From Brenneria populi (lineage in GTDB: Bacteria; Pseudomonadota; Gammaproteobacteria; Enterobacterales; Enterobacteriaceae): 64,000 bases of DNA. Positions 44,355 through 53,335 of the stretch are shown one piece after another. The position numbers were made by a program, and so were the translations under genes. The DNA is taken from positions 434,001 to 498,000 of the forward strand of contig NZ_JAYWTM010000001.1 of the NCBI RefSeq assembly GCF_036016195.1. The letters are read 5' to 3'. The notes below the pieces were generated by a model that worked only from the letters and a program-made list of their open reading frames with translations, had not been told where the DNA came from and did not search any database. Numbering within the stretch: position 1 is the stretch's first letter; each line of letters opens with the position of its first letter.

Positions 44355-45926
44355 ATGCGTCTGGAAGTCTTTTGTGAAGACCGTATCGGTCTGACCCGCG
44401 AATTGCTGGATCTTCTGGCGTCGCGCAATATTGATTTGCGCGGCATAGAGATCGCGCCTATTGGCCGCATTTATCTTAATTTCGCCACGCTGGATTTTGA
44501 TGATTTTCGCCTGCTGATGACGGAAATTCGACGCATTGAAAGCGTCAGCGATGTGCGAACCGTCGCTTTCATGCCCTCCGAACGGGAACACCGGGCGTTG
44601 AACGCGCTATTGGAATCGATTCCCGAACCGGTTTTCTCCCTCGACATGAAAGGCAAGATCGAGTTGTTTAATCCCGCCGCCGCCGCTCTGTTCGATACCG
44701 CCGCGGGAAAGCTGCGCAATCTGACCCTCTCGAATCTGATCGCCGGCTATAATTTCACCGATTGGCTGGAGCAGGGGAGCCAGCAGGTCACGCAGCGCGT
44801 CGTGATCCGCGGGCAGGATTTTCTGCTGGAAATCACGCCGATTCACCTGGAGGACGAGAAGGGCGAAAAATCGACGGCGGGCGCGCTGGTTATGCTGAAA
44901 TCCGCGGTGCGCATGGGCCGGCAGCTGCAGGATTTATCGATCAATGACGACAGCGCCTTTGAGCATATGGTGGCGATCAGCGCCAAAATGCGCCAGGTGG
45001 TCGAGCAGGCGCGTAAGCTGGCGATGCTGGATGCGCCTTTACTTATCGTCGGCGATACCGGAACCGGTAAAGATATGCTGGCCCGCGCCTGTCACCTGCG
45101 CGGCCCGCGCGGCAAAAAACCGTTTCTGGCGCTGAACTGCGCGTCGCTGCCCGATGAGGTGATGGAAAGCGAACTTTACGGACACGCGCCGGGCGCCTAT
45201 CCGAACGCGCTGGAGGGCAAAAAGGGCTTTTTTGAGCAGGCGAACGGCGGCTCCGTGCTGTTGGACGAAGTCGGCGAAATGTCGCCGCAGATGCAGATCA
45301 AGCTGCTGCGTTTTATTAATGACGGAACCTTTCGCCGGGTAGGCGAAGATCACGAAATTCATGTGGATGTCCGGGTTATCTGCGCGACGAAGAAAAACCT
45401 GCTGGAAATGGTGCAGCGCGGCGAATTTCGCGAAGATCTCTATTACCGCCTTAATGTCTTGACGCTGACGCTGCCGCCGCTGCGTGAACGTCCGGCGGAC
45501 ATCCTGCCGCTGACGGAACTGTTCGTGGCGCGTTTTGCCGATGAACAGGGCATTGCGCGGCCAAAACTGGCCGCCGATCTGCGCCAGCTTCTGCCGCAGT
45601 ATGGCTGGCCGGGGAATGTCCGCCAGCTGAAAAATTCCATCTATCGGGCATTGACCCAGTTGGAAGGCCATGAGCTGCGCATGCGGCATATCGATCTGCC
45701 CGCCTTTTCGGTTGAAAACCCGCACAGCGAAGAGCAGTTGGAAGGATCGCTGGACGAGATCAGCAAGCGCTTTGAGCGTTCGGTATTAACCCGGCTCTAT
45801 CAAACCTATCCCAGCACCCGTAAATTGGCGAAACGTCTGGGCGTATCGCACACCGCGATAGCCAACAAGCTGCGGGAATACGGCCTCAGCGGGCGTAAGG
45901 CCGCCGACGAAGAGGATGAATCATAA
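44355..45926 (+). CDS. tyrR: TyrR transcriptional regulator of aromatic amino acid metabolism
   Basis: A 523-residue regulator that represses or activates aromatic amino acid genes in response to Tyr, Phe and Trp. It has an N-terminal ACT domain (1-75), a PAS domain (80-190), an AAA+ domain with Walker A VGDTGTGKD (232-240), DEVGEM and a C-terminal helix-turn-helix (TRKLAKRLGVSHTAIANKLREYG). The start at MRLEVFCEDR (44355) matches E. coli. At residues 280-285 the loop reads GAYPNA at the place of the sigma-54 contact GAFTGA; E. coli TyrR lacks this loop, so it is a degenerate intermediate. Confidence 0.96.
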   Translation: MRLEVFCEDRIGLTRELLDLLASRNIDLRGIEIAPIGRIYLNFATLDFDDFRLLMTEIRRIESVSDVRTVAFMPSEREHRALNALLESIPEPVFSLDMKGKIELFNPAAAALFDTAAGKLRNLTLSNLIAGYNFTDWLEQGSQQVTQRVVIRGQDFLLEITPIHLEDEKGEKSTAGALVMLKSAVRMGRQLQDLSINDDSAFEHMVAISAKMRQVVEQARKLAMLDAPLLIVGDTGTGKDMLARACHLRGPRGKKPFLALNCASLPDEVMESELYGHAPGAYPNALEGKKGFFEQANGGSVLLDEVGEMSPQMQIKLLRFINDGTFRRVGEDHEIHVDVRVICATKKNLLEMVQRGEFREDLYYRLNVLTLTLPPLRERPADILPLTELFVARFADEQGIARPKLAADLRQLLPQYGWPGNVRQLKNSIYRALTQLEGHELRMRHIDLPAFSVENPHSEEQLEGSLDEISKRFERSVLTRLYQTYPSTRKLAKRLGVSHTAIANKLREYGLSGRKAADEEDES

Positions 45927-46033
45927 TCCGGCGGGGGGGACGGCACTGCCGGTATGTCGCAAATAAAAGTGACATCGTAACTCAACGAGTGTTTGACGAT
46001 ATCGCCGTAGCGGCGGCCGCGGAGCTCGTTCGC

Positions 46034-46912
46034 TCAGGCGGGGAACGCGAGCTGCGACAATTTTTCCAGCGCCTGTTTATCCTGCTCGTCGTCCGGCATA
46101 TACACCAGCATTCGGTCGCCGTTGTTTGACGCCGTCCACCAGTTGATCTGACGCAGCGAGATGGTGCCCAACTGCGGATGCAGAAAACGCTTTGTTTTGT
46201 CGTTGATGCCCTGGATTTCGTAGCGCTGATGCCATAGCTGACGGAAAGTTTCCGACTCGTTCAGATAGCGCTGCAGCTGTTTTTCCCACAAGGGGTCGCC
46301 GCTGTGCTCCGCCATGCGGGCCCGAAACATGGCCACCATATGGCGCAAAAACTCATGTAAATCGACCAGCCGAGCCTGCCAATCGGCATTTTTGAACGCC
46401 AGATAGATGCAGTTGCGGTCTTCCTGCGGAATGTTCGCCAGATTGATATTCAACAGTCTGCACCAGGCGTCGTTGAACCCCAGAATGCTGAAGCGGGCAT
46501 TGACGATCACGGCGGGAAAAGGATTAAGCCGATCGAGAATCAGCTGATGGTCTTCCGTGAGCTTTTCACAGCTGGCGCGCACCGTGGGCGAATAGGGCAG
46601 ATTGGCCAGCATAAACAGATGACGGGTCTCTTCTTCATTGAACTGCAGCGCTTTGGCGATGGACATCATGGTTTTGGCCGAGGTGCGGATCGGGCGTCCC
46701 TGCTCCAGCCAGGTGTACCAAGTTATTCCCACATCCGCCAGCAGCGCGACGTCTTCCCGCCGCAGCCCCGGCGTGCGTCGCTTGCGCGGGATCGATAAAC
46801 CTATCCGCGTCGGGTCGATGCTTTCACGGCGGGTGCGTAAATAGGTTCCCAGAACTTTACGATTCTGCTGGCCGGCGTTTTGGCCGGAGGATTCGTTTAC
46901 GATAGACGTCAT
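46034..46912 (-). CDS. MmyB-type helix-turn-helix regulator (XRE with MmyB-like ligand domain)
   Basis: A 292-residue regulator. The N-terminal HTH carries RRTPGLRREDVALLADVGITWYTWLEQGR, the hallmark of the MmyB-like family; residues 110-285 form the PAS-like ligand domain with DWQARLVDLHEFLRHMVAMFRAR. The MFS exporter gene is divergent 152 bp away, so it probably regulates that exporter. Dyad CTGGTA-N7-TACCAG at 46933-46951 between them is a candidate operator. A paralogous module occurs at 54412-56526. Confidence 0.88.
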   Translation of the reverse strand: MTSIVNESSGQNAGQQNRKVLGTYLRTRRESIDPTRIGLSIPRKRRTPGLRREDVALLADVGITWYTWLEQGRPIRTSAKTMMSIAKALQFNEEETRHLFMLANLPYSPTVRASCEKLTEDHQLILDRLNPFPAVIVNARFSILGFNDAWCRLLNINLANIPQEDRNCIYLAFKNADWQARLVDLHEFLRHMVAMFRARMAEHSGDPLWEKQLQRYLNESETFRQLWHQRYEIQGINDKTKRFLHPQLGTISLRQINWWTASNNGDRMLVYMPDDEQDKQALEKLSQLAFPA

Positions 46913-46932
46913 TGAGGCGTTTCCCCGCGAGA

Positions 46933-46951
46933 CTGGTAGTATTTATACCAG
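46933..46951. promoter_or_regulatory. Candidate operator between the MmyB regulator and the MFS exporter
   Basis: CTGGTA-GTATTTA-TACCAG is a perfect inverted repeat, followed by a related CTGGTAC at 46974. Only position supports its use. Confidence 0.45.
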
Positions 46952-47063
46952 GATAAACAAGAACTGGTACCCGTTTAATTTACCTGTGATGCTAGCGCTC
47001 AACGGTGATGAGCACAATGGTTATGCGCACACTCGGGTCATAAAAACAAATGGGTACGAGAGA

Positions 47064-48521
47064 ATGAAACAGGTTTCACTTGCACAAGGTCTAAGCCGCA
47101 TCGGCCTGGTTGTGTTACTGACCGGGCAGTTGCTGCCGATGATTGATTTTTCCATCGTCAACGTGGCGCTGGAATCCATGGCGCGGACGCTGTCGGCCAG
47201 CCCGGCGGAGCTGGAATTGGTGGTTTCGGTCTATGGGGTGGCGTTTGCCGTATCGCTGGCGATGGGGGGACGCCTAGGCGATAACCTGGGACGCCGTCAG
47301 GTATTTATGTGCGGTATCGTGGTGTTCGCCGTGGCTTCGCTGCTGTGCGGGATTGCGCAAAGCGTGTGGTTGCTGCTGCTGGCGAGAACGTTGCAGGGGA
47401 TCGGCGCGGCGCTGATCGTACCGCAAATACTGGCGACCATTCATGTGAGCCTGCGCGGGCGGAAACATGCCCGCACGCTGGGGATCTACAGCGCCATCGG
47501 CGGACTGGCGTTTATTATCGGTCAGGTGCTGGGCGGCGTGCTGCTGAAGCTGGATATCGGCGGCTATGGCTGGCGCAGCGTTTTTCTGGTGAATTTGCCG
47601 TTCTGCCTGCTGATATTGCTCTGCTCTCCGCTGTGGGTGCCGGATACCCGGGGAGAAAAACGCGTGCCCCTCGATCTCTCCGGCACGGTTTTGCTGGCGC
47701 TGGCGATCGCCTGTCTGTTATTCCCGCTGGCGTTAGGCCCGCTCTGGCGCTGGCCGTGGCCCTGCATCGCCGCACTGCTGGCGAGTATCGTGCTGTTTCC
47801 TCTGCTCTGGCGAGTGGAGCAGAGGCAGGAACAACGCGGCCAGGCGCCGCTGCTGCCGCCGACGCTGCTGCGCTTGCCCAGCGTCCGCTTTGGGCTGGGG
47901 ATCGCGGTGCTGTTTTTTTCCTGCTGGAGCGGCTTTATGTTCACCGTCGCTTACGTATTGCAGTCGGGCGCCGGTTTCTCGCCGTTGCAGTCCGGCAATA
48001 GCTTTATCGGGCTTGGGGCGGCCTATTTTATCTCGTCGTTACTGAGCGGCCGGGTAACGGAGCGGGTGGGGAAAATACGCACGCTGATTATCGGCTGTGT
48101 TATTCAGATGATCGGTCTGCTGATGCTGATGGCGACGTTAGCGGCGACGTGGCCGGCGCTGACGATTTTCGGCCTGCTTCCCGCGACGATACTGGTGGGA
48201 TTCGGCCAGGCGTTTATCGTCAGCAGTTTTTATCGTATCGGCCTGTCCGACGTGCCGCTGGCGCACGCTGGCTCCGGCAGCGCGCTGCTGTCCACGGTGC
48301 AGCAGGCTGCGCTGGGCATCGGGCCGATCATGCTGGGTACGGTGCTGGTGCAGATGCTGCATACCGCCGGCGGCGATTATGCGTCGGCGCTGATTGCCGC
48401 GCTGGGCGTGGAGTGGGGCGTTATGCTGGTTCTGGTGGCCGGCGCCTGCTGGGTGCTGCGCCGGGAACGGCGCATGGAACAGCGTTGCGCCGTCGTTTCT
48501 TTACATACTCAGGGCGATTGA
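47064..48521 (+). CDS. MFS multidrug exporter, DHA2-type (14 helices)
   Basis: A 485-residue drug:H+ antiporter with about 14 membrane helices. The first helix carries TGQLLPMIDFSIVNVALE, and the loop 2-3 motif GGRLGDNLGRRQVF and helix 5 region GGLAFIIGQVLGGVLL are classic for this family. The start at 47064 (MKQVSLAQGL) has GAGAG before it; an in-frame start at 46986 adds a hydrophilic segment without support. It is divergent from the MmyB regulator. Substrate unknown. Confidence 0.87.
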   Translation: MKQVSLAQGLSRIGLVVLLTGQLLPMIDFSIVNVALESMARTLSASPAELELVVSVYGVAFAVSLAMGGRLGDNLGRRQVFMCGIVVFAVASLLCGIAQSVWLLLLARTLQGIGAALIVPQILATIHVSLRGRKHARTLGIYSAIGGLAFIIGQVLGGVLLKLDIGGYGWRSVFLVNLPFCLLILLCSPLWVPDTRGEKRVPLDLSGTVLLALAIACLLFPLALGPLWRWPWPCIAALLASIVLFPLLWRVEQRQEQRGQAPLLPPTLLRLPSVRFGLGIAVLFFSCWSGFMFTVAYVLQSGAGFSPLQSGNSFIGLGAAYFISSLLSGRVTERVGKIRTLIIGCVIQMIGLLMLMATLAATWPALTIFGLLPATILVGFGQAFIVSSFYRIGLSDVPLAHAGSGSALLSTVQQAALGIGPIMLGTVLVQMLHTAGGDYASALIAALGVEWGVMLVLVAGACWVLRRERRMEQRCAVVSLHTQGD

Positions 48522-48587
48522 CGCGCCGCTATCGCCCCTGGCCGCACGCGATAAAAAACGTCGCCGGGGGCGGGACGCGCGCCATAA

Positions 48588-48620
48588 AAAAATCCGACAG
48601 CGCTGGCGCCGCCGGATTTT
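48588..48620. terminator. Bidirectional hairpin between the MFS gene and tpx
   Basis: An AAATCCG ... CGGATTT stem flanked by A-rich sequence on the left and T-rich sequence on the right, at 48588-48620, between the MFS stop and the tpx stop. Suits both converging transcripts. Confidence 0.5.
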
Positions 48621-48639
48621 TACAGGCCGTAAATAGGCC

Positions 48640-48652
48640 GATTTAGGCAAAC
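48640..48652. repeat. 13-bp direct repeat (left flank of element D)
   Basis: GATTTAGGCAAAC; an exact copy occurs at 48766-48778 on the other side of the element, consistent with a target-site duplication. Confidence 0.6.
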
Positions 48653-48765
48653 TAATGCTGTTCACTTAAGCCCATTTTTAGGGGAAACACAGGGGGAGGT
48701 TCCCGTAGGGACGCCTCACCCCTGTGGTCGCCCCGTGTATTTCGATACTTAAACGATCGGCATTA
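48653..48765. repeat. MITE-like element D (113 bp) with terminal inverted repeats
   Basis: Ends TAATGCTGTTCACTTAAG and (reverse complement of the other end) TAATGCCGATCGTTTAAG match in 14 of 18 bases. Exact 13-bp repeats flank it. The inside forms a hairpin (GGTGAGGC-TCCC-TAC-GGGA type) shared with 29194-29420 and 58160-58268. It is non-coding. Confidence 0.72.
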
Positions 48766-48782
48766 GATTTAGGCAAACGGGG

Positions 48783-49286
48783 TTATTTCAACGCCGCCAG
48801 GGCGCTATCATAATCCGGTTCGGTGGTGATTTCGTTCACCAGTTCGCTGTATACGACAGTGTCGTTCTCATCAAGGATCACCACGGCGCGCGCCGTCAGC
48901 CCTTTCAGCGCGCCGTCGGCAATGGCGACGCCGTAATTCTCTTTGAACTCGGCGCCGCGCAGCGTGGAAAGCACCACGACGTTGTTCAACCCTTCCGCTC
49001 CGCAAAAACGGGCCTGCGCAAACGGCAGATCGGCGGAGATGCACAGCACGACGGCGTTATCCAATTCCGAAGCCAACTGGTTGAATTTACGCACAGACGT
49101 GGCGCAAACGCCGGTATCGATGCTCGGGAAAATATTCAGAATTTTACGTTTACCAGCATAGCTGCTGAGAGAGACGTCCGACAGGTCCTTGGCAACCAAC
49201 GTGAAGGCTTTGGCCTTATCGCCTTTTGCCGGGAAAGTGCCTGCCAGCGGCACGGGATTGCCTTGGAAATGTACGTTCTGTGACAT
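48783..49286 (-). CDS. tpx: Thiol peroxidase Tpx
   Basis: A 167-residue thioredoxin-fold peroxidase, the E. coli length, reducing alkyl hydroperoxides in the periplasm/cytosol. Peroxidatic Cys61 is in DTGVCATSVR and resolving Cys95 in ARFCGAEG. The sequence around them is family-perfect. It is single-gene next to mpaA, as in E. coli with ycjG missing between them. Confidence 0.96.
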   Translation of the reverse strand: MSQNVHFQGNPVPLAGTFPAKGDKAKAFTLVAKDLSDVSLSSYAGKRKILNIFPSIDTGVCATSVRKFNQLASELDNAVVLCISADLPFAQARFCGAEGLNNVVVLSTLRGAEFKENYGVAIADGALKGLTARAVVILDENDTVVYSELVNEITTEPDYDSALAALK

Positions 49287-49323
49287 GTATGCGTCCTCTA
49301 ATTACAGGTGATTAACATGTTGC

Positions 49324-50073
49324 TCAGTTTAAGGCAACGTTGGCAACATTGGTATTAAAATTATGACATAACAATGCGCTCATTGCGTTTAGGTAGCATT
49401 CGCTGGCGGCGTCTGCCGATATCGGCGGCAGTTCCACGGTAACGCACGGCAGCCTGCGCTCGGCGCACCAGCTGCCGAAAGAGCCGGGGGTGTCGTAGCC
49501 GACGTCCGGCACCAGCGGTAAAGCGAATTGTTGCGCCAGCCACTGCCCCAAAGGGGAAAGGTGCGGATCGTCGATGCAGGCGAGAGGCTCATGAAAAGAG
49601 ACAACCCAGGCGGGGTTAAGTTTCTCAATCAGGCCGCAGATCGCTTTTGTTTCAGGCTCCGAAGCCGGCATCTTCCCGGTGGAGAGCGTAACATCCCGTT
49701 CTGCGGCGTCGCTGTTCCAGCGGTATACCGTATTGCCCGGCCGCCAGTTGGCGGCGGGAAAATTTCGATTGAGATCGACGCCGTTTGCATTCGAGCGTAA
49801 CCCTAACTGGCAGCCGTCGGGGTTAACCGCCAGCACCACATGATGTTGGCGTTGGCCGGGCATCAGGGTTCGCAACGCGCACGATAGCGTAATGACGGAT
49901 GCCGTCTCTTCGCCGTGGGTTCCCGCGATCACCAGCCCGCTGTCGCGCTGCGGCAATTCGGCCGGGAAATAGAGCAAGGGCGCGCCCAGCAGCGACTTTC
50001 CGTAAGGCTCGCCCAGCGAGGGCAGGTTGCCGCGTAACTGGCGCGCGCGCCGGGCGATAGTGTTGTTGTCCAT
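49324..50073 (-). CDS. mpaA: Murein tripeptide amidase A
   Basis: A 249-residue zinc carboxypeptidase-type amidase that removes meso-diaminopimelate from murein tripeptide during peptidoglycan recycling. Metal/substrate motifs are AGTHGEE (zinc His and Glu), NGVDLNRNFP and SFHEPLACI. The ATG at 50073 (MDNNTIARRARQ) follows AGGCGG; the open frame to 50136 is not used. Located beside tpx, as in E. coli. Confidence 0.93.
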   Translation of the reverse strand: MDNNTIARRARQLRGNLPSLGEPYGKSLLGAPLLYFPAELPQRDSGLVIAGTHGEETASVITLSCALRTLMPGQRQHHVVLAVNPDGCQLGLRSNANGVDLNRNFPAANWRPGNTVYRWNSDAAERDVTLSTGKMPASEPETKAICGLIEKLNPAWVVSFHEPLACIDDPHLSPLGQWLAQQFALPLVPDVGYDTPGSFGSWCAERRLPCVTVELPPISADAASECYLNAMSALLCHNFNTNVANVALN

Positions 50074-50188
50074 ATGTCCGCCTATCGATATCTTCAACCT
50101 TATTTTCATCATAACGGCTGATGCTGAAAATAGCATCTATGATGCGAATGGCGCCAAATGCGGCGGTAGGGGCGCTTGCGCCGGCCGC

Positions 50189-50254
50189 TATATCCAAAAG
50201 AGTTCGATTTGTAGGAAAGCCAACGCACCTGCGGCTTGAAGTATGAAGGGGATA
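50189..50254. repeat. Short palindromic repeat, copy C (diverged)
   Basis: TATATCCAAAAGAGTTCGAT at left and GCGGCTTGAAGTATGAAGGG at right match the ends of copies A and B. Internal sequence is shorter. Sits between mpaA and mppA. Confidence 0.65.
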
Positions 50255-50297
50255 TTATATTATTCAGTAAACTCATCATTCTCCGAGATAATTTATT

Positions 50298-51914
50298 ATG
50301 CGATACGCGCATTCTGCATTATGTTCCGCCCTGCTCGCGGCGGCGGCGGCAAACGTCGGCGCCGCGCAGGTTCCGCCCGGGACCCCGCTGTCCGAAAAAC
50401 AGGAAATTGTTCGTCATATCAAGGATGAGCCCGCATCGCTGGATCCGATAAAGGCGGTGGGTCTGCCGGAGGCGCAGGTGGCGCGCGATCTGTTTGAGGG
50501 TCTGGTCAATCAGGATGAGCATGGCAATATTGTGCCGGGCGTCGCGCAGCATTGGCAGGCCAGCGATAACCGCACCTTTATTTTTACCTTACGCGAGAAT
50601 GCGCGCTGGTCTAACGGCGATCCGGTTACGGCGAAGGATTTTGTTTACAGCTGGCGCCGTTTGGTCGCGCCGGAGAATTCGTCGACTTTCGCCTGGTTTG
50701 CCCGTCTGGCGGGAATCATGAACGCCGATCAAATCATCGATGGCAAACTGCCCGCCGAACGTCTGGGCGTGACGGCGGTTGACGACCATACGCTAAAGGT
50801 GCAGCTCAGCAGGTCGGTGCCTTATTTCGTCAGCCTGACGGCGAATTTCAGCCTGTTCCCGGTTCACCAGGCGACGGTGGAAAAGTACGGCAGCGACTGG
50901 ACCAAGCCCGGCAATCTGGTGGGTAACGGCGCATTCAAATTACGCGAGAGGGTGGTAAACGAAAAGCTGGTGCTGGCGCCGAACGACTATTATTGGGATC
51001 ACGTCAACACCCAATTAACCAAGGTCACTTTCGTGCCGATTAATCAGGAGTCGAACGCGACCAAACGCTATTTGTCCGGCGATATCGATATCACCGAATC
51101 GTTCCCCAAAAATCAGTACCGCAAGTTGTTGAAAGATCTGCCCGGGCAGGTCTACACCCCGGAACAGCTGGGAACCTACTACTATGCTTTTAATACCCAG
51201 CGCGCGCCGATGAACGATGTGCGCGTAAGGAAAGCGCTCTCTTACGCCATCGATCGCAAAATCATCGCGGAAAAGGTGTTGGGGACCGGCGAGAAACCCG
51301 CTTACCACTTTACGCCGGATGTCACCGCCGGCTTTAAGCCGACCGAGAGCCTGCTGCAGCAATATTCCCAGGCGGAGCTGGATGCCCAGGCCAAAGCCCT
51401 GATGTCCGCCGCCGGCTACGGCCCCGGCAGGCCGCTGAAGCTGTCGCTGCTGTATAACTCATCGGAAAGCCACCAGAAGATCGCCGTCGCGGTGGCGTCA
51501 ATGTGGAAGACGAAGCTGGGCGTCGAGGTAAAATTATCCAACCAGGAGTGGCAGACCTATATTGATAGCCGTAACAGCGGTAATTTTGACGTGGTGCGGG
51601 CCTCCTGGGTGGGGGACTATAACGAGGCGTCCACTTTCCTGTCGCTATTAACCTCGCGGCATAGCGGCAATCTGGCGCGCTTTAAGAATGCCGATTACGA
51701 TCGGTTGCTGGACGAAGCGAGCAACCAGACCCATGCTCAGGCGTTGAATGATGATTACAACAAGGCGGAGCAAATTCTGATGGAGGAAGCGCCCATTGCG
51801 CCTATTTATCAATATACCAATGGACGGTTGATTAAGCCCTGGGTTAAAGGCTATCCCATCACCAATCCTGAAGACGTGGCGTACAGCCATATGCTTTATA
51901 TCATTAAACATTAA
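50298..51914 (+). CDS. mppA: Periplasmic murein tripeptide-binding protein MppA
   Basis: A 538-residue SBP_bac_5 peptide-binding protein very like E. coli MppA (537 aa): signal peptide RYAHSALCSALLAAAAANV, then EIVRHIKDEPASLDPIKAVG, and WTKPGNLVGNGAFKLRERVV. It captures murein tripeptide for uptake through OppBCDF. It lies next to mpaA; together they handle the same tripeptide, the amidase inside and the binder outside. Confidence 0.94.
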   Translation: MRYAHSALCSALLAAAAANVGAAQVPPGTPLSEKQEIVRHIKDEPASLDPIKAVGLPEAQVARDLFEGLVNQDEHGNIVPGVAQHWQASDNRTFIFTLRENARWSNGDPVTAKDFVYSWRRLVAPENSSTFAWFARLAGIMNADQIIDGKLPAERLGVTAVDDHTLKVQLSRSVPYFVSLTANFSLFPVHQATVEKYGSDWTKPGNLVGNGAFKLRERVVNEKLVLAPNDYYWDHVNTQLTKVTFVPINQESNATKRYLSGDIDITESFPKNQYRKLLKDLPGQVYTPEQLGTYYYAFNTQRAPMNDVRVRKALSYAIDRKIIAEKVLGTGEKPAYHFTPDVTAGFKPTESLLQQYSQAELDAQAKALMSAAGYGPGRPLKLSLLYNSSESHQKIAVAVASMWKTKLGVEVKLSNQEWQTYIDSRNSGNFDVVRASWVGDYNEASTFLSLLTSRHSGNLARFKNADYDRLLDEASNQTHAQALNDDYNKAEQILMEEAPIAPIYQYTNGRLIKPWVKGYPITNPEDVAYSHMLYIIKH

Positions 51915-52026
51915 TTAAAACGCCGCGACCGGCTTCTCAGCTTCTCTTCGTGAGGAAGCCGGCACGATCGTTGCCGTGAATCAAGTTTGCAACGAAGAGG
52001 TAAAAGGATTATCACCGGAGGCGAAT

Positions 52027-53010
52027 GTGGAACCCTTTGAAGGAAAAGAACTGCAACATACCGGTGCCGTTTATGCGTATCAGTTGAATGGCAAAGGCGG
52101 GATCGTACCGATAGGCCACGACGACGTCGTAACCAGCGCGACACCTTGCTGGGTACACCTCGACTCCACCAAGCCGGATAGCGCCAACTGGCTGACTGAA
52201 ACCAGCCTGGTGCCGGACAGCGTGCGCGATGCGCTGTTGGGGGAAAGCGTTCGGCCTCGGGTTACCCGCCTGGGCGAGGGCACGATGATTACGCTGCGCA
52301 GCATTAATCGCAACGAAAACGCGCGGCCGGATCAGTTGGTCGCCCTGCGGATTTTTATTACGGATACGCTGATCATCTCTACCCGCAGACGCAAACTCTC
52401 GGCCATTGATGAAGTGCTGGAGGATCTGCAGGAGGGCCATGGCCCAACCGACAGCGGAAGCTGGCTGGTTTCCATTGCGGAGGCGCTGACCGACCACGCC
52501 AGCGATTTTATCGACGATCTGCATGAAAATATTATCGTGCTTGAAGAGGATCTGCTGGAACAGAAAACCCCTCAGCAAGGCGAGCTGGCGCTGATCCGCA
52601 AACAGCTAATCGTATTACGGCGCTATATGACGCCGCAGCGCGATGTATTTTCCCGCCTGTCGGTGGAAAAATTCCCCTGGATGCAGGATGACGACCGCCG
52701 CAGAATGCAGGAAATCTCCGACAGACTGGGGCGCGGATTGGAAGATCTGGATGCCAGCATCGCCCGCACCACGGTGTTGGCGGATGAAATCACCACGCTG
52801 ATGACCGACGCCATGAACCGGCGCACCTATACGATGTCGCTGATGGCGATGATTTTTTTACCCACGACTTTTTTGACCGGGTTATTTGGCGTCAATTTGG
52901 GCGGGATGCCAGGCAACAGCTCTCCGTACGGATTCGGCATTTTTTGCCTGATGTTGGTAGTTTTAGTCGCCGGCGTTGCCTGGTGGTTAAAACGCAGTAA
53001 ATGGCTATGA
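52027..53010 (+). CDS. zntB: ZntB zinc transporter (CorA family)
   Basis: A 327-residue inner-membrane CorA-type protein for zinc transport. The two C-terminal helices carry the CorA motif GVNLGG (GxN) in FLTGLFGVNLGGMP; the N-terminal domain has LRKQLIVLRRYMTPQRDVF-type helices. The open frame has a GTG at 51976, but the GTG at 52027 has a strong CGGAGG six bases upstream and gives exactly the E. coli length of 327, so I use it. Followed by FnrS. Confidence 0.93.
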   Translation: MEPFEGKELQHTGAVYAYQLNGKGGIVPIGHDDVVTSATPCWVHLDSTKPDSANWLTETSLVPDSVRDALLGESVRPRVTRLGEGTMITLRSINRNENARPDQLVALRIFITDTLIISTRRRKLSAIDEVLEDLQEGHGPTDSGSWLVSIAEALTDHASDFIDDLHENIIVLEEDLLEQKTPQQGELALIRKQLIVLRRYMTPQRDVFSRLSVEKFPWMQDDDRRRMQEISDRLGRGLEDLDASIARTTVLADEITTLMTDAMNRRTYTMSLMAMIFLPTTFLTGLFGVNLGGMPGNSSPYGFGIFCLMLVVLVAGVAWWLKRSKWL

Positions 53011-53079
53011 AAATAGGGCAAGCGTTATTGCGTAACGCATCACAGATGTCCTGCGTGCGTTGAAAAAAAACCGTCTACC

Positions 53080-53093
53080 TTGAGCAATATCAA
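53080..53093. promoter_or_regulatory. FNR binding site of fnrS
   Basis: TTGAG-CAAT-ATCAA matches TTGAT-N4-ATCAA with one change. Its centre is 42.5 bp upstream of the predicted start at 53129, the class II activator position. -10 box CACTAT at 53116-53121. Confidence 0.85.
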
Positions 53094-53128
53094 CATTTTT
53101 CGCGCTGGTGTACGGCACTATCACCCCC

Positions 53129-53248
53129 GCAGGTGAATGCAACGTCAAGCGATGGGCGTTGCGCTCCATATTGTCTTACTTCCTTTTTTGAATTACTGCA
53201 TAGCACAATTGATTCACACCATGCCGACGATTCGTCGGCATTTTTTTT
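53129..53248 (+). ncRNA. fnrS: FnrS small RNA (anaerobic, Hfq-dependent)
   Basis: The sequence from GCAGGTGAATGCAACGTCAA to GCATAGCACAATTGATTC is virtually identical to E. coli FnrS, including GCGTTGCGCTCCATATTGTC, the CTTACTTCCTTTTTTGAATT seed region and the terminator. FnrS is made without oxygen under FNR control and shuts down mRNAs of aerobic enzymes. It sits downstream of zntB, as in E. coli, but dbpA is missing and ttcA follows. Confidence 0.95.
53221..53248 (+). terminator. Rho-independent terminator of FnrS
   Basis: ATGCCGAC-GATTC-GTCGGCAT, a perfect 8-bp stem (10 with the inner pairs), followed by eight T. Confidence 0.92.
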
Positions 53249-53293
53249 ATAGCTAGCCACCTATCCGCGCGCTTCTCGAGCCGTCGCCAGCGA

Positions 53294-53324
53294 GGTTAAA
53301 AAACGCTTCCGGCGTTTATTTAAC
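53294..53324 (-). terminator. Possible ttcA terminator hairpin
   Basis: GGTTAAA ... TTTAACC inverted repeat with an ACGC/GCGT inner stem, 10 bp downstream of the ttcA stop. Its minus-strand flank is not strongly T-rich. Confidence 0.3.
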
Positions 53325-53335
53325 CGACCGCCGTT

